64,000 nt of DNA from Acinetobacter guerrae (GTDB taxonomy: Bacteria > Pseudomonadota > Gammaproteobacteria > Pseudomonadales > Moraxellaceae). The stretch spans positions 62,001 to 126,000 of the forward strand of contig NZ_LXGN01000005.1 of NCBI RefSeq assembly GCF_009372255.1. Direction: 5' to 3'. Positions 1 through 11,392 of this stretch are shown here, in pieces; position 1 is the stretch's first letter, and each line of letters starts with the position of its first letter. The notes beneath the pieces are model-generated. The model saw only the letters and a list, made by a program, of their open reading frames with translations. It did not search any database and had not been told where the DNA came from. The translations under genes were made by a program, and so were the position numbers.

Positions 1-1360
1 ATAACCAATTGGCTGCACCTGAATAAGAAAAAGTATGGTCATCATAATCTTTTTGCGACGAATCAATATCAATTTGTTGCTGATCAAAACGTGCTGACAC
101 TTCAAAATGTACATCTTTCCACTGCGTATGTTCTAAAGCAAATACGCTCCATTTATCCGTAGTACTCGGCCCTGCAAAGATTGACTCTTCACCCGTAATA
201 TCCAGCTTTTGACGACCAAATTGTGTACCTAATACTCCTTCCCACATACCAATCGGCTGATGCACCAACTCTAAACGAGCATCATAACCTGTACTTTTAA
301 ATGTCGTTGCAGCTTCACCTTCTTCAATTTCGTCATGTTTATAGTCTGTATAACTGGCCTGTGCCCGTAACTTTTTAAAGCCTGCAAACGGATCATCTAG
401 CTCTGTTCTAAAATCATAACGTTCAGATTTGAGGTCGACCCACGGGCCAGCATGATCGTGATCATGTCCATCCTCATCATGATCATGCCCGTCGTGATCA
501 TGCTCTTCATCATGCCCACCACAATGCAGATGTGTACCATGCGGATGACAGCTTTCATACTCATGACTATGACCCGGTAAACCGTATTGATCCTGACGAT
601 TGGTATAAGAAACTCCAGTAAAACCTCGATCATAGATCCATGACAAACCCACACTGACGTTATCTGATTTGGCGAAGGTATTATCGACTCGACGCTCTCT
701 TTCACCCTCATGAACATAATCAGGTGCAATATAATTGTTAGCATCACGCTTTAAACCTTCAATACGTAGCGCGACCTGATCCCCCAAACCAACTGTAACT
801 CCCGCAGCTCCTAACTTTTCATCGCTACCTGTGTTATAGCGCAGTCCAATCTGCCCCTCATATCCACCTTCAGGCATTTGAGTTGGAATTTTACTATCGG
901 TAACATTCACTAACCCACCCACTGTACCTGCACCGTACAGTAAAGTTGAGGGCCCTCGAACAATTTCAACCTGCTTTGCCAAAATTGGATCGACTGTTAC
1001 TGCGTGATCGGGAGATAAAGTTGAAACATCCATCGTTTCAGAGGCATTGTCTAAAACTTTCACACGCGCACCATCTTGCCCACGAATAACGGGACGACTT
1101 GCACCTGGCCCAAACTGATTGGAATAAACCCCAACCTGTTGACTTAAAGCTTCACCAATTGTTGCACCACCCTGCCGCAATTGATCATTCTTAATAATAT
1201 TGTCAGCAGCCGCATAATCCACAGCACTTTGCACCAGAGGATGTGCGCTAACTTCGATAGTTTCTAATTTTTGTATCTCAGTCTGTTGCTCTGCTGCGTG
1301 TGTTCCTGTGCAGATCATTGCAAATATCGACACAGTCAGTGCATTCTTTTTAAAGAACAT
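1..1360 (-). CDS. TonB-dependent receptor, ZnuD-like (zinc-type), 3' end outside the window
   Basis: Reverse-strand translation from ATG at 1360: MFFKKNALTVSIFAMICTGTHAAEQQTEIQKLETIEVSAHP...GQDGARVKVLDNASETMDVSTLSPDHAVTVDPILAKQVEIVRGPSTLLYGAGTVGGLVNV (signal peptide plus plug domain), then a His/Asp-rich loop (HLHCGGHDEEHDHDGHDHDEDGHDHDHAGPW). The frame stays open to position 1. Absent from the supplied ORF track. Confidence 0.93.
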   Translation of the reverse strand, partial: MFFKKNALTVSIFAMICTGTHAAEQQTEIQKLETIEVSAHPLVQSAVDYAAADNIIKNDQLRQGGATIGEALSQQVGVYSNQFGPGASRPVIRGQDGARVKVLDNASETMDVSTLSPDHAVTVDPILAKQVEIVRGPSTLLYGAGTVGGLVNVTDSKIPTQMPEGGYEGQIGLRYNTGSDEKLGAAGVTVGLGDQVALRIEGLKRDANNYIAPDYVHEGERERRVDNTFAKSDNVSVGLSWIYDRGFTGVSYTNRQDQYGLPGHSHEYESCHPHGTHLHCGGHDEEHDHDGHDHDEDGHDHDHAGPWVDLKSERYDFRTELDDPFAGFKKLRAQASYTDYKHDEIEEGEAATTFKSTGYDARLELVHQPIGMWEGVLGTQFGRQKLDITGEESIFAGPSTTDKWSVFALEHTQWKDVHFEVSARFDQQQIDIDSSQKDYDDHTFSYSGAANWL

Positions 1361-1403
1361 ATAAAGCCTCGGATTCTTAAAATCTTAAAATCTTCTTAAT
1401 TTT

Positions 1404-1418
1404 TGTTATAATATAACA
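1404..1418. promoter_or_regulatory. Candidate Zur box
   Basis: TGTTATAATATAACA, a perfect odd-length palindrome followed by TTTC. Matches the core and right half of the gammaproteobacterial Zur consensus (GAAATGTTATAWTATAACATTTC). Lies between divergent genes. Confidence 0.75.
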
Positions 1419-1510
1419 TTTCACTTATTTTGCAATAAAAAACATTCATTCATTCTACAAAGCATTACACTCAGACCCGATCTTGATCCAAAATTTATTT
1501 CTTTATATTT

Positions 1511-2284
1511 ATGCCTTTTACTTTATCCCATGCGGTTCTTGCTCCCCCTATCGCCAAAATAACTCGATACAAATTGCCCATTGGTGCTTTGGCGATTGGC
1601 TGTATGACACCAGATTTAGTGCGATTATTTACAGATGAAAATGTCACGATCAGCCATGAATGGGCAGGCTTAATTATTCCAGATTTATTGCTTGGACTTA
1701 TTTTTTGCGTGCTGTGGTATGTACTGTATCGCCCTGTGTTGTATTACTGGCTCTCTCTACAAGATGATTTAAATCTAGCTACTTTTAATCGGTTCTGTAG
1801 TTTTTGTATGGCGTGTATATTGGGAGTCATCATAGGCTGTGCAACACATATTATCTGGGATGGACTCACGCATGACGATTTTAGAACCTTTGCATTTCAA
1901 GGCTTACTCAGTCAGGACATCTTATTTTTAGGGCGGACTTATCCTATTCATCGATTTTTACAACTTACAACCTCTGTGGTGAGTTTGCCGATTTTAGGTT
2001 GGATGTGTTATCGCTATATGATTGAATATCGTATTCAAAAGCAGCGCACATCATATAGATCATTAAGTCTTACGATATTTCTTTCGTTCGCTGTAGGCGG
2101 CTATTTTCTTTTTATCTATTGGCAACAACTCGATACTCAACTCTGGCATACAGATACCTATGCTGTTACAGGCAAAGCGATTAATTATTTTTCACGTGGT
2201 TTTCTCATCTGTTTTAGTTTGAGCTGCCTCATTTTTATTCTGGCCAAATGGTTTAAGGCATTTAGCGCTCAAAAACAGAATTAA
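1511..2284 (+). CDS. DUF4184 family integral membrane protein
   Basis: 257 aa; MPFTLSHAVLAPP, GCMTPDL and HIIWDGLTHDDF motifs typical of DUF4184; multiple hydrophobic segments. Confidence 0.8.
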   Translation: MPFTLSHAVLAPPIAKITRYKLPIGALAIGCMTPDLVRLFTDENVTISHEWAGLIIPDLLLGLIFCVLWYVLYRPVLYYWLSLQDDLNLATFNRFCSFCMACILGVIIGCATHIIWDGLTHDDFRTFAFQGLLSQDILFLGRTYPIHRFLQLTTSVVSLPILGWMCYRYMIEYRIQKQRTSYRSLSLTIFLSFAVGGYFLFIYWQQLDTQLWHTDTYAVTGKAINYFSRGFLICFSLSCLIFILAKWFKAFSAQKQN

Positions 2285-2427
2285 GCTTTCAATTTGCTGT
2301 GTTTTTTTGCTGTTTTACGCTCAAGTTCTTGTGAGTGCTCATTCAAAAAGGCATAATCGCTGATTCACTGGCGGTACGCTGTTTACGTATACGCCCCTAC
2401 AGCCAATATAGTTTGGATTTTTAAAAT

Positions 2428-4206
2428 ATGATGCGAACTCATTACTGTGGCTCTTTAACAGAAGCCCAAATTGACCAGACAGTAACTCTTTGTGGATGGG
2501 TACACCGTCGCCGTGACCATGGTGGGGTTATTTTCCTAGATATGCGTGACCGTGATGGTTTGGTTCAGGTGGTTATCGACCCAGATACCCCAGAAGCCTT
2601 TGCCACCGCAGATAAAGTACGCTCTGAGTTTGTTCTAAAAATTACTGGTCGTGTTCGTCGTCGCTACGAAGGCACTGAAAATGCCAATATGGTCAGTGGT
2701 CAAATTGAGGTTTTGGGCAAAGAAATTGAAGTTCTTGCACAATCTGAAACACCTCCGTTTCCATTGAATGATGACAATATTAATGTGTCTGAAGAGCATC
2801 GTTTAAAATATCGTTTCCTTGATATTCGACGCCCTGAAATGTTAGAGCGTTTACGTTTACGTTCTAAAGCAACCACTTTAATTCGTAATTATCTAGACGA
2901 TAATGGCTTCCTAGACGTTGAAACACCAATTTTGACTCGTGCAACACCAGAAGGTGCGCGTGACTATTTGGTCCCAAGCCGTGTTCAAAATGGAAGCTTC
3001 TACGCGCTACCGCAATCACCACAATTATTTAAGCAATTGTTGATGGTTGGTGGTATTGATCGTTATTACCAAATTGCCAAATGTTTTCGTGACGAAGATT
3101 TGCGCGCCGATCGTCAACCAGAATTTACCCAAATCGACATTGAAACATCATTCTTAAATGATGATGACATTATGGATTTGATGGAAGGCATGACTGTTAA
3201 ATTATTTAACGATTTGCTTGGGGTGAAGTTCGATAAATTTGAGCGTATGACTTATAACGATGCAATGCGTGATTATGCATCTGACAAACCAGATATGCGT
3301 ATTCCATTGAAACTCGTTGACGTTGCAGATTTAATGCAAGATGTTGAGTTCAAAGTATTTGCTGGCCCTGCAAAAGATCCTAAAGGTCGCATTGTTGCTT
3401 TACGCGTACCAGGTGCAGGCTCGCTGCCACGTAGTGCGATTGATGAATATACTAAATTTGTCGGTATCTACGGCGCGAAAGGTTTAGCTTATATCAAAGT
3501 CAATGAGCTAGAAAAAGGCATTGAAGGTTTACAATCTCCAATTGTGAAATTTATTGAACCGATCGTACTTGATCTACTCAAACGTGTTGGTGCAGAAAAT
3601 GGCGATATCGTGTTCTTTGGTGCAGACAAAGCCAAAGTTGTGAACGATGCGATGGGTGCTCTACGTGTTAAAATCGGTCATGACCTAAAACTTACAACAT
3701 GCGAATGGGCGCCACTTTGGGTCGTTGATTTCCCAATGTTTGAAGAAACTGACGATGGTAAATGGACATCGGTTCACCATCCATTTACTTTGCCAAAATC
3801 AAGTGTTGAAGAAGTCAAAGCCAATCCAGGCGAAGCTTTGTCTGTTGCGTATGACATGGTTTTAAATGGTACTGAAATTGGTGGTGGTTCACTGCGTATT
3901 TATACCTTAGACATGCAAAAAGCGATTTTTGAAGCTTTAGGTATTGGTGAAGAAGAAGCAGAAGAAAAATTCAGTTTCTTATTAAATGCTTTACGTTATG
4001 GCGCGCCTCCACATGGTGGTTTGGCTTTTGGTCTAGATCGTTTGGTCATGCTAATGACAGGTGCTTCGTCTATTCGTGATGTGATTGCTTTCCCGAAAAC
4101 CAAAACTGCAGAATGTCCATTGACGCAAGCTCCTGCACCAGTGGAACCAAATCAGTTACGTGATTTAGGCATTCGTTTACGCGAGCAGGCTAAAAAAGAA
4201 GATTGA
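2428..4206 (+). CDS. aspS: Aspartyl-tRNA synthetase
   Basis: 592 aa; class II aaRS motifs ([32 protein letters not shown]), full-length AspRS. Confidence 0.98.
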   Translation: MMRTHYCGSLTEAQIDQTVTLCGWVHRRRDHGGVIFLDMRDRDGLVQVVIDPDTPEAFATADKVRSEFVLKITGRVRRRYEGTENANMVSGQIEVLGKEIEVLAQSETPPFPLNDDNINVSEEHRLKYRFLDIRRPEMLERLRLRSKATTLIRNYLDDNGFLDVETPILTRATPEGARDYLVPSRVQNGSFYALPQSPQLFKQLLMVGGIDRYYQIAKCFRDEDLRADRQPEFTQIDIETSFLNDDDIMDLMEGMTVKLFNDLLGVKFDKFERMTYNDAMRDYASDKPDMRIPLKLVDVADLMQDVEFKVFAGPAKDPKGRIVALRVPGAGSLPRSAIDEYTKFVGIYGAKGLAYIKVNELEKGIEGLQSPIVKFIEPIVLDLLKRVGAENGDIVFFGADKAKVVNDAMGALRVKIGHDLKLTTCEWAPLWVVDFPMFEETDDGKWTSVHHPFTLPKSSVEEVKANPGEALSVAYDMVLNGTEIGGGSLRIYTLDMQKAIFEALGIGEEEAEEKFSFLLNALRYGAPPHGGLAFGLDRLVMLMTGASSIRDVIAFPKTKTAECPLTQAPAPVEPNQLRDLGIRLREQAKKED

Positions 4207-4229
4207 TTTGATCTTTGAATTGAGTTGTT

Positions 4230-4257
4230 AAAAAATCTGCTTTAGGGCAGATTTTTT
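4230..4257. terminator. Rho-independent terminator between convergent aspS and Stealth genes
   Basis: AAAAAATCTGC-TTTAGG-GCAGATTTTTT, 11-bp perfect stem with T-tract. Confidence 0.85.
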
Positions 4258-4268
4258 ATTTAAGGGAC

Positions 4269-5318
4269 TTAAAAATCAGAAATCTGACATTCAAAACTAG
4301 ACGGAGTCTTAAACTTTTCAGAAAAAAGACGGATTAACTCACGTTTTAACTGTTCAAAATCCTTTACTTGCTCATCATCATTTAGACAAATTTGAGGCAA
4401 CTTTTCTTCTCTCACGACATCCGCAATTTCATTTAATGTTTCAAGTCTTAAATTAAAATTCTGCCCTCGACTAAATAAATTAATCGGGTAAAATCTGCCA
4501 GAGCATAATTGCCAGATGCGAAATAAATATTGATTTACATCTAGTGGATGTCTAAAGCGATGTGTACAAACTTGATTTAAATAATCTTTCTCGCATTGCC
4601 AAACTTCTTCAAAGGTTGATTTCAAAAAAGACTGTGGTAAATGCATATTATAAAAACTTGAAAATTTTCTATTATAAAATTCCAAAAAATTAATAAAATT
4701 ATTTTTTACTGTATAATTAAAATTAAAAAGAGTATAAGGACTTTTCTTAAAAAGCTGACGTTTATTAAAATATTTATTAATAATAGCAACATCAGTCAAG
4801 GCCACTGCTCCTAAGAAATTTTCTGCACCGACGACCATCAAAGGCTGTAATACAATTCCGTCACAGGGTAATCCTTGCTTAAAAAAGAATTCTGGGTCTA
4901 GTGGTTTATTTATAAATGTATCATCATTAAAATACACAAAATGTTCAGCCAACCCTTTAATTTTATGTATATTTATCTCTATAACATGTGAACTGAATGT
5001 TGGTAAATATTCTTTATCTATAATTTGATCATGGGTCACTAAATTTAATTTAGGATGATCTTTTACTAAAAATTTCGGGAAATGCCCACATGTCACAATA
5101 TGGATGGTCCTCACCCACGGGCAGTATTTTTCAATAGATCTAAACCAGTATTGCAAGTTCTCCCAATCTCGATAACGACATTGTTCATCTAATTCTTGTT
5201 GTGTAAGATGACTATCTTTCGATTTATAATAGAGAAAATCCCTTTTCCAGTTTGTATCATTTGAGTCTACCCAAATCATTACAAAATCAATTGGATGTAT
5301 CAAACTCGTGTTCCCCAC
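4269..5318 (-). CDS. Stealth family polysaccharide phosphotransferase (hexose-1-phosphate transferase type)
   Basis: IDFVMIWVDSNDTNWKRDF (CR1), RYRDWENLQYWFRSIEKYCPWVRTIHIVTCGH...KLNLVTHDQII and HFVYFNDDTFI (CR2) are Stealth-type conserved regions. Confidence 0.88.
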   Translation of the reverse strand: MGNTSLIHPIDFVMIWVDSNDTNWKRDFLYYKSKDSHLTQQELDEQCRYRDWENLQYWFRSIEKYCPWVRTIHIVTCGHFPKFLVKDHPKLNLVTHDQIIDKEYLPTFSSHVIEINIHKIKGLAEHFVYFNDDTFINKPLDPEFFFKQGLPCDGIVLQPLMVVGAENFLGAVALTDVAIINKYFNKRQLFKKSPYTLFNFNYTVKNNFINFLEFYNRKFSSFYNMHLPQSFLKSTFEEVWQCEKDYLNQVCTHRFRHPLDVNQYLFRIWQLCSGRFYPINLFSRGQNFNLRLETLNEIADVVREEKLPQICLNDDEQVKDFEQLKRELIRLFSEKFKTPSSFECQISDF

Positions 5319-5551
5319 AACAAAATTCTAAATAAAAACATCTACAACAGTTAAAGCTAAACTGATAAAAATAATATGGATTTATTGTATAATTGCGTTA
5401 ATTATTCTCCACAATTTGCACATAATGATAATATTCGTAATTTTTAATACTAGTTTTCTTATCATTCCATCATAAATTAGGCAATTCTGTTGAGATAGCA
5501 ACATTCGAGTGGCATAATTGGGCAATTTTATAGCTAAACAAGGTTATCATT

Positions 5552-5770
5552 ATGGCTATGCGCCCAGAAGTGCGTCGTCACGCTCTTGTGATTATTGTTT
5601 TCTCTTTAGCACAATGGCTATTTATGCGCTACATTCTTTCGCATGAGCTGTTTAACTTAAATACTAATCAACGCATTCTTTTCTTTTGTATTAGCAGCTT
5701 GGTCGGTGCCTTACTTATTTTTGTCGCGCTGATTTATATGGTTATAAAAGGCAATGCCGATAATTCTTAA
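5552..5770 (+). CDS. Small two-TM membrane protein, unknown function
   Basis: 72 aa with two hydrophobic segments (ALVIIVFSLAQWLFMRYIL, ILFFCISSLVGALLIFVALIYMVI). Opposite strand to its neighbours. Confidence 0.65.
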   Translation: MAMRPEVRRHALVIIVFSLAQWLFMRYILSHELFNLNTNQRILFFCISSLVGALLIFVALIYMVIKGNADNS

Positions 5771-5791
5771 CTATTAAAGTACTCTCTTATT

Positions 5792-5838
5792 AAAAGCAAC
5801 ATCAACTTGGATAAACTCAAAAAGACGATGTTGCTTTT
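5792..5838. terminator. Bidirectional terminator hairpin
   Basis: AAAAGCAACATC ... GATGTTGCTTTT, 12-bp perfect stem, between convergent ORFs. Confidence 0.75.
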
Positions 5839-5855
5839 TTAGATATTAAAGCAAA

Positions 5856-7804
<1,949 letters not shown>

Positions 7805-7844
7805 AACAAACTCTAACTAAATTTGATTTAACTTTATTTTAAAA

Positions 7845-8615
7845 TTAACAATATTGCTCATAAAATATTTTTAACCATCTTTTTTTGAATGATCTATTTA
7901 ACCTTTCAAAGATATTTCGCTCCACTTTATTTTTCTCTAAAAATAATTTCCGCTCTTGTTCTATAGTGCTAGTAACTGAAGTGTGAGTTAATATTTCTGG
8001 ATGATCAAATAAAAAAGTTGCATAAAAATGAACATTTGAATTGAATTGATATAACTCATCCCAATGATCGCAAACATGGGGCTTTTGATGATAATCTAAT
8101 AAGACTTTAGCCATAGCTTTGTCTACAATGTAAGCATAAGTATAAGAAAAATCAGCAATACTGTAAGGATGAAGTTTCAAAATACTTTTATTATAAATAT
8201 TTTGAGGTTGAATTCTCCCATAAATTCTGTCATTTACTTTAAGCTGGATACCACCCAAACTCATCAGAAAACAATCTTGCAAATTTAAATTTTCTATTTC
8301 TGATTCAAATTGATTCAAATCAATATCCATAATTTGAATAGCGTCATCTTCTAATACTAATGCATATTTTTCATCGCTTGCAACAAAGTCACGAAGAGCT
8401 TGCATATGAGATAGAGTACAACCCAACTCTCCTGGACTTAATGGATGCTTTTGAGCAGCAATGGCCAAATCAAAATATTCTTTTACGGAAAGCTCTTTTC
8501 CCTTAACGCCTATTTTCTGAAAGTCATCCATATACTGGTGAAAATTACTTTGAGAGAAAAAGGTTTGTAGTCTTGGACTATCGTATGCTTCGATACTAAT
8601 GAGATATTTTTTCAA
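7845..8615 (-). CDS. Glycosyltransferase family 25 (LOS biosynthesis)
   Basis: MKKYLISIEAYDSPRLQTFF...LSPGELGCTLSHMQALRDFVASDEKYALVLEDDA, the GT25 signature. Confidence 0.9.
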   Translation of the reverse strand: MKKYLISIEAYDSPRLQTFFSQSNFHQYMDDFQKIGVKGKELSVKEYFDLAIAAQKHPLSPGELGCTLSHMQALRDFVASDEKYALVLEDDAIQIMDIDLNQFESEIENLNLQDCFLMSLGGIQLKVNDRIYGRIQPQNIYNKSILKLHPYSIADFSYTYAYIVDKAMAKVLLDYHQKPHVCDHWDELYQFNSNVHFYATFLFDHPEILTHTSVTSTIEQERKLFLEKNKVERNIFERLNRSFKKRWLKIFYEQYC

Positions 8616-8633
8616 AATAAATTACCGATTTGA

Positions 8634-9401
8634 TCATATACTTAACTTATAGGTTTGAAGAAAAAAACCCTTCATTTTTTTTATGATATAAGAAAAATTT
8701 AGATATGATTTCTTTTTTGTTATAGACATCATATCCCTTTCATTTTCAAGATAACTTTTATCTTTCTCATTTTCGATTTGAGGATGATCAAATATATAGG
8801 ATACATAAATACTAAATGGCTGTTTTGAAACCATTATAAGATCAGCCCATTGATCATAAACTCTCGGCGGCTTATGGAAATCGATTAATATTTTAGCCAT
8901 TTCACGATCAACAATATAAGCATAAGCATAGGCCAAATTTTCGTAAAAGAACGGGTCAACTTTCAAAATAGACTGGCCCAGTAGAAAATCAGGATGATTT
9001 TTTCCCTTTACTTTACGACAAATCTTCATCTGGATGCCGCCTAAGCTTAAGAATAATGGAGAAGCGAGATTGATCGTTGCGACTTGTTGTTCTAACTTAT
9101 CAAAATCAACGTCAAAACGCTCAATCACATCATCTTCAAAAATAATGCCATATTTTTCATCTGATGCTAGAAAGTCTTTCAGTGCTTCGAGATGTGAAAG
9201 CGTACAGCCCAACTCACCTGGAGTCATCGGTTTTTTCTTACCCGCAACCCCCTTCTCAAAATATTCACTAACCGTTAAGTTTTTTCCAACAATTCCAAAC
9301 TGGCTAAATTCATTTTTATATTTGTAAAATGTAGATTGGGAATATAATCTTTTTAAACGATCACTATCCACAGATTCAATACTGATTAAATATTTTTTCA
9401 T
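8634..9401 (-). CDS. Glycosyltransferase family 25, paralog of the adjacent gene
   Basis: MKKYLISIESVDSDRLKRLY...MTPGELGCTLSHLEALKDFLASDEKYGIIFEDDV. ATG at 9401 preferred over TTG at 9410. Confidence 0.9.
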   Translation of the reverse strand: MKKYLISIESVDSDRLKRLYSQSTFYKYKNEFSQFGIVGKNLTVSEYFEKGVAGKKKPMTPGELGCTLSHLEALKDFLASDEKYGIIFEDDVIERFDVDFDKLEQQVATINLASPLFLSLGGIQMKICRKVKGKNHPDFLLGQSILKVDPFFYENLAYAYAYIVDREMAKILIDFHKPPRVYDQWADLIMVSKQPFSIYVSYIFDHPQIENEKDKSYLENERDMMSITKKKSYLNFSYIIKKMKGFFLQTYKLSI

Positions 9402-9469
9402 TTCAATCAAGTGCTAAAATAAACCAAATACAGTGTATCGAATTATAGTGCGGTCGAGTGTAAAATTTA

Positions 9470-10354
9470 ATGATGAAACGTCAAATTTTAAAAAAATGGT
9501 ATAAATATCAGCAAAATAAAAAGCAAAAATCCTTTAATTCGCATTGGTATATGCGTTTTGGCTGGTTAGATCAACCTTTGACCAGTTTAGACCAGCTTAA
9601 AGATCTCTATGAAATTCATTCTCCGCAAAAATTTACATTCGCAGATAGTTTTTATGCTGAACATGAAGGGAGGTCTTATATTTTCTTTGAAGAAGTCGAC
9701 GATCAACATCCTGTCGGTTTCCTCTCCGTCATTGAAGTATTTAAAGACGGATCATATACAGCATCACAAGCGATTTTAAAACTGGATTACCATCTGTCCT
9801 ATCCTTGTATATTTAAAGTTAAAAATGACTGGTATATGATTCCCGAGACATTTTCAAATAAGACAATTGAGCTTTGGAAATGCACAGAATTTCCCCTTAA
9901 ATGGGAAAAACATTCCAATATTCTGGAAAATATTGAGGCTGTAGACAGCACACCTTTTTATCATGATGGGATGTGGTATTTATTTACCTCCACCCGACGC
10001 AACTGCAAAAAATTCGGTGATCGTTTAGATTTATTCTTTACTCAAGATATTCTGAATCCCGAGTGGAAAGAACATCCAATGAATCCTGTCGGTATAGGTA
10101 AAATTCAATATCGAATGGCAGGAAAACCGTTTTACTATCAAGGCAAATTGATTCGACCTAGCCAAGATTCGTTAAAGCGCTACGGTGGACATATCGAATT
10201 TAAAGAAATTACTAAATTAAGTCCAAACGAATATCAAGAAAAATTATATGAAACGGTTTATCCAGATTGGCTTGAAGATGATGATGGATGTCACACCATT
10301 GACGTTCACGAAAATTTTGTCTTAGTTGACGCCATCCGATTGACCAAAAAATAA
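9470..10354 (+). CDS. Putative glycan-processing protein with a GINT1 N-terminal-like / beta-propeller fold
   Basis: HWYMRFGWLDQPLTSL...FADSFYAEHEGRSYIFFEEVDDQHPVGFLSVIEV...SYPCIFKVKNDWYMIPETFSNKTIELWKC...MAGKPFYYQGKLIRPSQDS resembles the glucosamine inositolphosphorylceramide transferase N-terminal domain family. Opposite strand to its neighbours. Confidence 0.65.
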   Translation: MMKRQILKKWYKYQQNKKQKSFNSHWYMRFGWLDQPLTSLDQLKDLYEIHSPQKFTFADSFYAEHEGRSYIFFEEVDDQHPVGFLSVIEVFKDGSYTASQAILKLDYHLSYPCIFKVKNDWYMIPETFSNKTIELWKCTEFPLKWEKHSNILENIEAVDSTPFYHDGMWYLFTSTRRNCKKFGDRLDLFFTQDILNPEWKEHPMNPVGIGKIQYRMAGKPFYYQGKLIRPSQDSLKRYGGHIEFKEITKLSPNEYQEKLYETVYPDWLEDDDGCHTIDVHENFVLVDAIRLTKK

Positions 10355-10355
10355 T

Positions 10356-11381
10356 CTAATTTACTTTTTGTGATTGTTGTATTGCCAAATAGTAAACTTT
10401 TAGTGTTTTTTCAACCATTGTATCTAAGGAAAGTTCTGCTTTAGCTTTATCAAATGCGGGCTGAAAATCCTGATAAATATCATCAAATTTGGCAATCGCA
10501 AATTGAATCAATGCATGTAAATCTTCAGCCGAATAACCTTTTGCGATGTATTCGGTTGGAATAAAATCACTGACCATCCCCACATTAGTGGCAATAACGG
10601 GTTTATTTTCCAATAATGCTTCTGCAACGATGAGAGGACCACCTTCTCTGGATGATGAAACAATCACCAAATCACTGGATTGAAGAAATGGCAAAATATC
10701 CTTTTTATAGCCGACTAATTTCACTTTATCTTGCAGATTCAAGTTTTGAATCTGCTGATTTAAATCTTCATATTGCGTACCACTCCCCAAAATTTCCAAC
10801 TCAAGATCAATGCCCTGCCAAGCCTGAATCAATTGATCAAATCCTTTGACTGGATCAAGTCGACCAATTGCGATGGCTTTTTGCGGATGTTTTGAATGGA
10901 CGCTAGCAACTGGTGTTGGTTTTTCAAGATCAACACCATTATAAATGACATGAACTGGACGATATAAACGTATTTTCTCAGCTACGGCCTGACTCACCGC
11001 GATCACTTCTGAAAAATTTTGATAGCTTCTTATATTATTTTTCATACCATGAATAGTCGCTATACTCGGTATCTTTAAAAATGGCAATAAATAACCCAAG
11101 ATTTTAGCGGCTTTACCACCTTGAGCATGGACTACATCAGGTTGAATATGTTTAATTGTTTTAAGAACAGCATAAAGAAGACATGGATTCATACGGCCTT
11201 TAGAAAAGTCATAATAATAACAATGAAGACTACTTGATTCAGGTAGTTGATTTTTATAATGGATATCTAAAAATAAGTGAACATCTTGCTGTTTTGATAG
11301 TTGTGTGCAAAGTTGGAAAGTATGTTTTTCTAAACCTCCAATTTTTCCACCATCAGTTGCCATGATTTGAACAATCTTCAT
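10356..11381 (-). CDS. Glycosyltransferase family 4
   Basis: GGLEKHTFQL, DVVHAQGGKAAK, AIGRLDPVKGFDQLIQAW and SREGGPLIVAEALLENKPVIATNVG motifs. Confidence 0.92.
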   Translation of the reverse strand: MKIVQIMATDGGKIGGLEKHTFQLCTQLSKQQDVHLFLDIHYKNQLPESSSLHCYYYDFSKGRMNPCLLYAVLKTIKHIQPDVVHAQGGKAAKILGYLLPFLKIPSIATIHGMKNNIRSYQNFSEVIAVSQAVAEKIRLYRPVHVIYNGVDLEKPTPVASVHSKHPQKAIAIGRLDPVKGFDQLIQAWQGIDLELEILGSGTQYEDLNQQIQNLNLQDKVKLVGYKKDILPFLQSSDLVIVSSSREGGPLIVAEALLENKPVIATNVGMVSDFIPTEYIAKGYSAEDLHALIQFAIAKFDDIYQDFQPAFDKAKAELSLDTMVEKTLKVYYLAIQQSQKVN

Positions 11382-11392
11382 TAGTCACCCAA

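Noticed and set aside
397-747. 116-aa minus-strand ORF in the track (MMLTIILHLIMFMRVKE...)
   Set aside because: Out-of-frame ORF within the ZnuD-like receptor gene; the true frame is open from 1360 through 1 with clear TBDR motifs.
1370-1402. Short direct repeats CTTAAAATCTTAAAATCTTCTTAAT near the Zur box
   Set aside because: Too short and low-complexity to call an independent element.
5400-5445. Fur-box-like CATAATGATAATATTCG upstream of the 72-aa ORF
   Set aside because: Only the left half resembles a Fur site, and chance matches are expected in such AT-rich DNA.
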